DNA of 22,026 nucleotides. It comes from Paraglomus occultum (lineage: Eukaryota; Glomeromycota; Glomeromycetes; Paraglomerales; Paraglomeraceae). The position numbers and the translations under genes are program-made. The stretch is taken from NCBI GenBank assembly GCA_910592205.1, contig CAJVPJ010000551.1:1-22026 (forward strand), read 5' to 3'. Below the pieces are notes generated by a model. It did not search any database, was not told the DNA's origin, and saw only the letters and a list, made by a program, of their open reading frames with translations. This document shows positions 9,748 through 22,026 of the stretch, piece by piece (position 1 is the stretch's first letter; each line of letters opens with the position of its first letter).

Positions 9748-10843
9748 TCAGTTTTCTGCTCCAAATACATTTGCAATTTATGGATTACTGTAATATGTAC
9801 ATTCATTATTGTCTATATTGTAGGTTACTCGTTATATTGATTAATGATGATTCTAGTCTTGAGAGAGAAATTTCGTCTTAATGATCTAGCATGTGACTTA
9901 TACAAAGATGGTATTTCGTATTTATTGTTTTACAAATAGTGGACCGAAGTTTTTACAACAATCAGCGTATTATTCCTATTAAATTACGAAGTTCGGGAAG
10001 CACGAACACAAAAGAGGCCGTCAAGATTTTCTTGCATTAACAATCTGAATGTAGACGGATATGAAAATCCTGTACAATATGGGCGAATCTTATGTAAAAA
10101 TATTTTGCCGTTGATCAATTATATTTTCCGGCAAAGCGATTCTAAGAAGAATCTTTATGTGCATAGACTCTTGAGGTTTTCTCTGTTGCAAAAATCGATC
10201 ACGAATCACTTAATATTAAAGTTTACTCAATGAGTCCCAATTCACAAAGATGCTCAGGAATAACTATAACTGGCGCCATCATACCAAACATACATAAGGA
10301 AATACACGTTTCTTGATAAAATTATTGGATCTCTTCCGTGAAAGAATGCATGATATTACGTAAGGGAGGTAAATCACTATGAAAAAACGACTGTACGAGC
10401 TAATTTATTATATTTATTAAAATCAACTAACTGAAACTTACAATATATTAATTGTGAGCAACTCATGATGGGCATTGTGCGATGGTGGAGATGCCACCTT
10501 TGGAGATAAAGTAAGTAGCTTTAGAAGTCCACCTTAGTTACGTCTAATAAAGAGACGAAACTTTGGAGACAAAATGTAAGGACCAAATTTTGTGAAGACG
10601 TCTGAATCACAAATTCCGTGCGAATAAGCTGATTCACGTGAGCACGTAAAAATCATTTTTGATGCTTAGAAAGACATTTATATAGTTTAAGGGAAGACGT
10701 TTACACCACATTACGTCATGGATAATTTTATTTAATAATTTAGAGAAGACGTTCTTGTAGTGTAACCACAGCTGGTTCAAATTTGCTTTAGAAACATTCA
10801 TTTTCTATGTAAGTGCTTGTCAATTGTCTCGGAATGAAGAGAA

Positions 10844-10900
10844 TACAGTCAACGCTCGTTATAGTAGAACTCGTTACAATGAAATCGTATTATAAGGTCC
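10844..10900 (+). mobile_element. Possible pogo/Tigger-like transposon terminal end
   Basis: TA followed by CAGTCAACGCTCGTTATAGT and a second CTCGTTACA module resembles the terminal inverted repeats of pogo/Tigger elements of the Tc1/mariner superfamily, which begin CAG, insert at TA and carry repeated CTCGTTATA-like modules. An inverted, poorly matched copy may exist at about 10935-10980 (ATACGATGACGAGTGG), which would make a MITE-sized element of about 140 bases. No transposase is visible. The call rests on motif resemblance only. Confidence 0.35.
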
Positions 10901-10908
10901 TTTTTTTT

Positions 10909-10923
10909 GTCACAAACTGTGAC
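10909..10923. repeat. Short perfect hairpin
   Basis: GTCACA and TGTGAC pair around a three-base AAC loop, directly after a run of eight T. It lies inside the possible pogo-like element and may mark its centre. Confidence 0.4.
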
Positions 10924-11113
10924 AGATTATACGCGTTATCGTACTATAATGTGGTTATATACGATGACGAGTGGAGTGCTCAAAAAAGATTTTGATAAGG
11001 AAATTGTATTATGGTGTGGTGAGTCCTATCTCTCATCCGATAAATAATTAGTTTAGTAAACAGTTTAAACATATATTAGCAGTCTAGCAAAAATTAATTG
11101 GACATTAATTATT

Positions 11114-11157
11114 CCCGGCACTTTAGTGGATTCCGGGATCGCTGGGTAGAAGCGATC
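11114..11157. repeat. Two adjacent stem-loops
   Basis: CCCGG (11114-11118) can pair with CCGGG (11133-11137). Directly beside it, GATCGCT (11137-11143) pairs perfectly with AGCGATC (11151-11157) around the seven-base loop GGGTAGA. The function is unknown; the segment is GC-richer than its surroundings. Confidence 0.45.
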
Positions 11158-12046
11158 TTATCCATCAATTCTCAAACATTACTAATATACTCGCATACTT
11201 TGGTGTAATGTAATCTCGTTATATCCCACGGACTAACCCACCGATTTGGGGTAGGGGCATAGCTGTGGCAATTGCAGTTAGTTGAAAATCCACGTTATAC
11301 CGATCAGTTATTTAATTAAAGCCATACTAAAAAGTAGAAATTAGATTCGAAACCTCACGGCCAATTACTGAACGCTCTCCCGCAGTAGTTGGCACGACAG
11401 CACCGTACATAGAGAAGGTTTTGGACAGAGTGTAAGAGTAAAATGTGACTGCAATGGATTATGAACGCTCCTCGCTCCAACTTTTACGTCATATTAATAT
11501 GCTATATTCATTGTAGATACAATATTCTATGACCGTCATTCTTATAAAACTATTGGACAATAGAGAAAACAGACACGCGTCAATAATAACAACGTTATGA
11601 CTACTAAAGTATTAGTAGTCTTCTTTTCGTGACACTAAAAGCACAGAATTGTTAAAACCCCAATATAGCGATAGCTGATGTTCTATACAATGCTGTCCCT
11701 CTGATTGTTAGTAGACGAAATTTAGTTTCATGACTTGTTAATTTATAGCGAAACTGGTTCATACATTAAATTATGGCACGCGTTGTTATAATTATTGATA
11801 TAAGAATTTTTTTTAAACACGTTGATAACAAGTCACGAAGTATAATGTTGGATTAAATTGTTTAGAACGCAAATAGACAAGACAAATCTTTACGCTTGAA
11901 ATCTTCGGGTCGGGGAGAATGCGACTGAATGAAAATAAATTTATCTGTCACATCAACCCATTTCAAGAATTCCCCGAAACGACTTTGGAAATGGCCCAAA
12001 TTCCGAAAAAGGTACCGATCATAACCATATTTGGGATGTCCGCTTC

Positions 12047-12060
12047 TTTTTTTTTTTTTT
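12047..12060 (+). repeat. T14 homopolymer upstream of SQOR
   Basis: Fourteen T residues followed by AAAAAG, about 70 bases before the SQOR start codon. Poly(dA:dT) tracts at this distance are known in fungal promoters as nucleosome-disfavouring elements, so a promoter role is possible. The exact length may be unreliable, as homopolymers often are. Confidence 0.5.
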
Positions 12061-12127
12061 AAAAAGATCGGGTACTCAGCAACCATCATCTAATATTTCC
12101 GCGTCGCAATTCTTCCAACTGTTCGCC

Positions 12128-13917
12128 ATGTTTGCCAGAAAACATCTTCTTTCTAGACTCAGCCGCTTCCCATCCAACAGGCGTTTCGCGTCTTCAAATC
12201 CAAGCCAGTCCTCCTATCAAGTGGTTGTCGTGGGTATGTTTATTTATTATAATGTTCTATTACAAACGATATTGTTGAGAGAGCTAACTCTAAGTTCAAT
12301 AATGATGTAGGCGGGGGCACCGGAGGTTTAGCTGGTTAGAACTTTACGAACTGTTACTCTTAGCTACTGTTTGCGCCGAGTCTTAGTCGACTGAATTAAT
12401 TATTATTAGTACCGTCCTACTTTTATAGTATCGTCAACTCTGTCCGAAGTACTTGGTCGTAATGCTGTCGCCGTGATTGAACCAGCGAGTGTACATTACG
12501 TATGATAATATTTTATTTTATCGAGCGTTTTGAGATGTATGACTGATGAAGTCTAGAATGTTCTAACATGTATCAATACTCGTCCGTACAGTATCAACCA
12601 TTATGGACCCTCGTTGGGGGCGGCATCAAACCATTTTCAGCATCTTCTAAACCCGAATCAGAAGTCATGCCCCCTAATGTCTCATGGATTAAGAACAAAG
12701 CAATTGAAGTCAAGCCGGAGTCTAACTTTGTTGTCTTACAAGATGGTCAACAAGTAAATATTTTTGGGATTTTGTTAAGCCTTTGGCTTGATCTAACGTT
12801 TCTATACACAATCGTAGATAAAATACGACTATCTAGTGGTCGCGGCAGGCATTCAATTGAATTGGAATAAGGTCAAAGGTTTACCCGAAGCACTTGGGAA
12901 AAATGGTGTCACTAGTAATTATGCTGAGGATTCGGTCGAGAAGACATGGCAATTTCTCCAGGAATTTAAAGGAGGCAATGCTGTCTTTACTATGCCTAGC
13001 ACGCCTATAAAAGTAAGACCGGCATATGCTTATGGGTATGTTCGAGAATGGTATAGGACTTTGTTTTAAACCTTTTCCTTTTTGTTCCTTTCAGTGTCCA
13101 GGTGCAGCCATAAAGATAGCATATCTCGCTGAAGATCACTTCCGTAATGCGGGTGTTCGCCAATCAACACGCGTAATATATAACACTGGAATGGGTAAAA
13201 TATTTAGTGTGGAAAAGTACGCTAATAGTCTCACGAGGGTAGCTAAAGATCGTGGTATAGAAATCAATTTGGCAAATGAGCTCGTAGAAATTCGAGCCGA
13301 TAAAAAGGAAGCCGTATTCAAGTCAAACAAAAGCGGTGAAGAATCGGTTTTGCCTTACGATTTCTTACACGTGGTACCGCCAATGGGGCCTCCAGATTTT
13401 ATTGCGAAATCAAATATAGGCAATGCAGCTGGGTGGGTGGATGTTGACCAATACACCCTACAGCATAACAAGTATCCGAATATATACTCGCTCGGTGATT
13501 CATCTTCGGTCCCGACTTCGAAGACCGCAGCTGCTATTACCGTTCAATCTGGGGTGTTGAAACACAATCTATTATCTGCAATACGTGGCACTTTGACACC
13601 GCTAACAGTCGCCAAATACGATGGTTATTGCAGTTGTCCACTGTTCGTTGGACGTGATAAGTTGATCTTGGCAGAGTTTAATGGATTCAATGCTACTCCG
13701 ATGGAAACATTTCCGTTTGATCAGGGCAAAGAACGTGGATCGATGTATTTTTTGACCAAAGAGGTAAACATGTTTTAACTGCTTGTTGGAATTTATGATC
13801 TATATCAAATTAAATTTACTTTTCCGACTTTGTTAGATAATTCCTGAAATATATTGGCGAGGACTTCTTAAGGGAACCTGGACCGGACCAGGACGATTCC
13901 GCGATTACTTCAACTGA
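12128..13917 (+). CDS. Mitochondrial sulfide:quinone oxidoreductase
   Basis: Seven exons: 12128-12233, 12311-12334, 12429-12499, 12592-12753, 12818-13012, 13095-13763 and 13837-13917. They join in frame to 435 residues. The enzyme is an FAD flavoprotein of the inner mitochondrial membrane that oxidises hydrogen sulfide and passes electrons to ubiquinone. The N-terminus (MFARKHLLSRLSRFPSNRRFASS) is basic and free of acidic residues, a typical mitochondrial presequence. The dinucleotide motif GGGTGG is at 36-41, followed by EPASVHYYQPLWTLVGGG. The two redox cysteines of the eukaryotic type are present at about 187 (PIKCPGAA) and 367 (YCSCPL); an extra Cys sits at 365. The GDSSSVPTSKTAAA segment near 320 is the second FAD contact. 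Exon 2 is only 24 bases and encodes most of the Gly-rich loop. Length and order are normal for the family. Confidence 0.96.
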
Positions 13918-14554
13918 AAATGACGCAATATCGAGTTTCCTATTCATAAGTTAAACTTTTATAGTATCTCCCGTTTTATCGTCGTTATTCCTCTGTCTGT
14001 CTCTATTGCCACTTAAACCGGGACAAGGAGATCCCGAACCTTTGTCTATTTGATATGACGACTAATATTTTAAATAACCTGTGTAAGAATAAACGTCTTT
14101 GTTGTAATAAGGGTATAATTTTCCGTAATTATTGTCATAGCGAAGCATCTTTCTTTGTTCATAGCAATAGAGAGAAGTAGAGTTTTTCTGCCTATGCCTG
14201 CATACTCGTTTTGGCTGAATAAACTGCAATGTGACTGGTAAATGGGTGTGTACTGCCTTTTCGGTTTATGGAATAAAAATGACAAAAGTAAAGACATCCG
14301 ACCAATCATCATACGATAAAATCAAGTCCGCAAATCAACGTGCATGAGCATTCTTTTTTGCGATTCAGCCATTTTGGAGGCTTCGGAAGTGTGCGATCTT
14401 AGTTTTCATATTTATCGTGGCGAACGAGCTCTGACGGGATAGTGCTTGTTTTTCTGTTTGAATTCTCCATCGATTTTATCACTTTGAGCCGCTTCATTTA
14501 TTCATATATACATTGTTCGACTCACCGTCGTTACATAATACCACTGCAGCAGCG
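13918..14554. other. Spacer between SQOR and poly(A) polymerase
   Basis: Holds the SQOR 3' region and the promoter and leader of the next gene. A TATA-like ATATATA lies near 14503, about 50 bases before the ATG. The open frames here are short and match nothing recognised. Confidence 0.5.
14088..14093 (+). terminator. Possible poly(A) signal of SQOR
   Basis: AATAAA about 170 bases past the SQOR stop. Later copies occur near 14218 and 14272. Any of these could serve; none is proven. Confidence 0.3.
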
Positions 14555-17523
<2,969 letters not shown>

Positions 17524-17975
17524 TAGCTCAAATGATAGTAAAATATGAACGATAGCTCGTCCTTTCATTCACATTCTAGAATAATAAATAAAACGTATAG
17601 CTTTAATTAATATTAATTGATATTGTATTGAAATAATCTGCATGATCTAATCGTACGACCTGCTATGTGACCTTACAATTATCACATATGTTTTTGTTCG
17701 TAAACTAAAACGTCGTTATAAATATAGTCGGTGGCAATATAAAAAGGGGCATGACCATATATATAAAAAAGAACCAGCGCATCAACTTCGCCAAAGGTGA
17801 AACTCGAGATCTTTAAAAGTCAACATGAAGTCAATTTGCATAGTTGTAGAATATTTAACTGTTGTCCTTTTATTGAGGATTAAACAATTTACATACAAAT
17901 CAATGGATATCTATCATAAATACCCGTAAACGTTTCGAATAAATAAGATTTGATAGTAATTACAATACGGAATGA
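17524..17975. other. Convergent 3' spacer
   Basis: Only 452 bases separate the stop codons of the poly(A) polymerase gene (plus) and the MAP kinase gene (minus). On the minus strand an AATAAA at 17874-17869 could end the kinase transcript about 100 bases past its stop. The 3' ends may come close or overlap. No additional gene is seen. Confidence 0.5.
17583..17592 (+). terminator. Probable poly(A) signal of poly(A) polymerase gene
   Basis: Two overlapping AATAAA hexamers lie 60 bases past the stop codon, a good position for cleavage and polyadenylation. Confidence 0.5.
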
Positions 17976-19787
<1,812 letters not shown>

Positions 19788-21130
19788 CTTTACGAAAGTT
19801 TATAGGCTGGACTAAAGTCTAAAGTAAAGATGTTCGGCGAATGTAATTTTTTTTTGAGGGACAAGGGCTTGCGAGCCTGACGACTGATTGATTGTTCTTG
19901 TTATTATGCGCGAATTCGATTAGTGGGACAGTGCCACCAAAAATTTGCATTGTATTTCGTTAAATCGGATATTCCTTTATTAATTCCACATCTCAAAAGC
20001 ATACAAACACTGCTTTCTTTTGGACAAGTAATATTTTATCTATTAGATATGCAACTATCGCTGGGTACAAAATGCTCACTAAAAACCACATCCTCAATAG
20101 TGAAATCATTGCCCGTGTTTACTATGTAAGAATATGAAGCAAGTGTCAGCGCTTCAGACGTTATCCAATTGCTTCTAAATATGATTTCCAATTCTTTACC
20201 GTTTTTATTTACCATATCAGAAGAATAAATATTGATGGTTGTATACAAGCTTGCGAACTTTTTAACTATCTGATTCTAATAAAACAATATTCTCACATAG
20301 CTGGTTTATACCAAACATCACGCTGAAACCTCTGTACTCTTACTGGAAATTGAAAGTATATACAACTGATTAGATGTCGAAGATTAACAATCTAATACTC
20401 ACACCTAATTTTAATTAGAACCCAAGTTCGATTTGGCGTTTTGACTAGTTATTATGTTCGTCACGTTTTACCGTTTAAACAGTCTAGATTGTACGGTTCG
20501 AAACTTTCCGCACTATAACACCAACAGTCTCCATATAAGAAATGATGGATAACTGTTTCATGTTTCACCATATTCTCAATCTTAACTTCATTATTTCAAG
20601 TTATGTCAACCGAGAGGTAAAATAAAGGCGTGCACTGCAATTGTCTATTAGTTAAAACTATACGCTTGAAGAGAAAAAAAATTATAACTGCCCGTTTTTG
20701 CTGCGCCCGTGTCTGGTTTTTGGAAATAATTTAGTTACATTGGGAACGCGTGCTTAACTTTGTGATTCTGTCATTATTCATCCGGCAGCCTCGCCGTAAC
20801 AATACTTTGACCAAAATATTGTACTTTTATAAATTAAATGGAGCGATATTAATATTTTTGTTTTCGTTTTGTAACGACGATAAATTTACAGCAATTGTTA
20901 AAATAATAATTTAATTAAGAATATTAATATTAAACTTCATACGTATTCTGTATTAAATTTCTGCATACACAATCAAATCCCACTTTTCTGCTAAAATTTT
21001 CTCCTTCCCGCTATTTAGAAATTCTCGATAAGGTGTAAGTCGGTCAATGCAGCCAGCGTGTTAAAATTCTAAAATATTTATTCGTGTTCACTATTACTAT
21101 GTAGATCTAATTTACAGTATTAGTATGTTA
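19788..21130. other. Spacer upstream of the MAP kinase, no recognised gene
   Basis: The first few hundred bases should hold the kinase promoter (it reads leftward from 19787). One weak coding-like minus-strand frame is listed separately. An imperfect palindrome CAATACTTTGACCAAAATATTG at about 20799-20820 resembles Tc1-type terminal sequences (GACCAAAATATTG) but cannot be paired with an element. Nothing else is recognised. Confidence 0.45.
20036..20248 (-). other. Weak minus-strand open frame, unrecognised
   Basis: A frame of about 70 codons without an ATG at its start, preceded by an acceptor-like ATCAGATAG and ended by TAA. It includes NGKELEIIFRSNWITSEAL and TIEDVVFSEHFVPSDS. Short open stretches continue upstream on the same strand to about 20600 (for example FLYGDCWCYSAESFEPY), but joining them needs gaps of only 27-31 bases, far shorter than any intron here. 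No family is recognised; it may be a decayed gene or chance. Confidence 0.15.
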
Positions 21131-22026
21131 CACGTGTTAACATGAAAATGGTCCAAAAAGTATTGATCACCAAGTAAACGTGACAATAAATTTTACGCAT
21201 TTGAAAGCTAAAACCAGCTGTTTTCATTGAATTCATTGTCCCCTTTATGACAAGCTCGCGTCTCATTGATCAAACTCTAGCCTTAATAAAACCGCTCTAG
21301 AGATTCTTTATTAGATTTAAGTCAGGGTTAATCCATAACTTTAAGCACTTATTTTGAAGAGACATTTTAGCGAGGCCTCTTGGGTCATTGTCTTGTTGAA
21401 AGCTCTGTAAGATGTTTCCGGCATAGGTCTATATAAAATGTTACAAGAAGTCTATGATTTTAGCCCGAATGCATTGTATAACAAACATAATAACTGATCG
21501 GTTCTTAATTATTGTAAGTTTTAAGCTGTTTTATTCGTGTATAGTTTTATACCGCGTCTTCTTGAAAATCGCATTTTCGCTCATTTTTGGCGTTTATAAA
21601 ATTTAAAAATTTATATTATTACTCGGAAAAAATTTTTATAGCATAACAGTAAAAAACTTACAATATTTAGAAAACGAAGTAAGTCTTTGACTGTTTTAAT
21701 TGCTATGAACTGAAAAGTGCTTTATTTACTAGCAAAAGATTTTTTTAACTTTTTTCTGTTTCCAACTTCAAGTCATGTAAATAAAACAAGCCAAAGCTTC
21801 TGGAATATACTCATAGATTTAAGTGTATGCTGGAGTCTCAAAAAGCTTAATGAATGTTAGAATGCTATGTCGATATAATTTAATCGGTTTGCTCGTAGCA
21901 ATTTTAAACAATTGCATTTTTTGCACACCGCAGTAACCAAAATTACCGTAACTACACTCACTACCAAAAAGTATTGGCCGAAATTTGTCGATCAATAGTA
22001 AAACATATGAAAAATCCAATTTTTCA
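21131..22026 (-). pseudogene. Decayed Tc1/mariner transposase and element end
   Basis: On the minus strand, 21425-21297 reads SFQQDNDPRGLAKMSL and then INPDLNLIKNL before a stop. This matches the C-terminal catalytic part of Tc1/mariner DD34E transposases (family FQQDNDPKHTSK and SPDLNPIENLW). The second catalytic Asp is kept, but the Glu is replaced by Lys, and the spacing is about seven residues too short, so it is inactive. Upstream, at about 21985-21960, VLLLIDKFRPILFGSE may be the first Asp with its LFGS motif; it lies too far away and may be separated by inserted AT-rich DNA. The plus-strand sequence GGTCCAAAAAGTATTGATCACC near 21150 looks like the outer terminal repeat on the 3' side. 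The other end lies outside or is lost. Confidence 0.75.

Larger units (their letters stand above)
6667..12127. other. Gene-poor 5.4-kb region
   Basis: No recognised gene in this stretch. It contains many open frames of 40-70 codons on both strands, which is the number expected by chance at this base composition. None matches a family I know, and convincing splice chains could not be assembled. Local items listed separately are two small plus-strand ORFs, two hairpin structures, a possible pogo-like transposon end and a T14 tract. A second CTCGTTATA-type sequence near 11216 resembles the interior of such transposon ends. The last 100 bases or so should carry the promoter of the SQOR gene. Confidence 0.5.

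Noticed and set aside
21955-21985. ACCAAAAAGTATTGG near 21963 as the second terminal repeat of the Tc1 relic
   Set aside because: It has the same orientation as the copy near 21150 rather than the inverted one, and it overlaps the possible LFGS coding motif.

Overview
The window reads as nuclear DNA of a filamentous fungus. It is AT-rich, and its protein-coding genes are interrupted by many short GT-AG introns (54 to 227 bases, mostly 60-95). The proteins are eukaryotic: a Fus3/Kss1/Pmk1-class MAP kinase, canonical nuclear poly(A) polymerase, LC8 dynein light chain, mitochondrial sulfide:quinone oxidoreductase and a large leucine-rich-repeat protein. High intron density, long gene-poor stretches and a decayed Tc1/mariner transposase would fit an early-diverging lineage (Mucoromycota/Glomeromycotina or a zoopagomycete), but that placement is inference. 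I cannot name a species.

Layout. 1-1988: no gene recognised. 1989-4211 (+): intronless 740-residue LRR protein. 4212-6290: spacer with a 26-unit GAA microsatellite, a hairpin and a weak minus-strand coding-like stretch. 6291-6666 (+): LC8 dynein light chain, two exons. 6667-12127: gene-poor 5.4 kb with only small ORFs, hairpins and a possible pogo-like transposon end. 12128-13917 (+): sulfide:quinone oxidoreductase, seven exons including one of 24 bases. 14555-17523 (+): poly(A) polymerase, fifteen exons. 17976-19787 (-): MAP kinase, nine exons, convergent with the poly(A) polymerase. 19788-21130: no recognised gene. About 21130-22026: relic of a Tc1/mariner element on the minus strand, running off the window.

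The genes serve unrelated housekeeping or signalling roles: scaffolding, dynein and hub-protein function, mitochondrial sulfide oxidation, mRNA 3'-end formation, and pheromone/morphogenesis MAPK signalling. Nothing suggests a cluster or joint pathway. Exon models were built by reading each splice junction against conserved family sequence and checking that the frame is kept. The models for LC8, SQOR and poly(A) polymerase close exactly. The MAP kinase closes only with a weak splice donor that gives an atypical peptide; one missing A in an A-run would explain this better. I did not find convincing evidence of a previously undescribed biological system.
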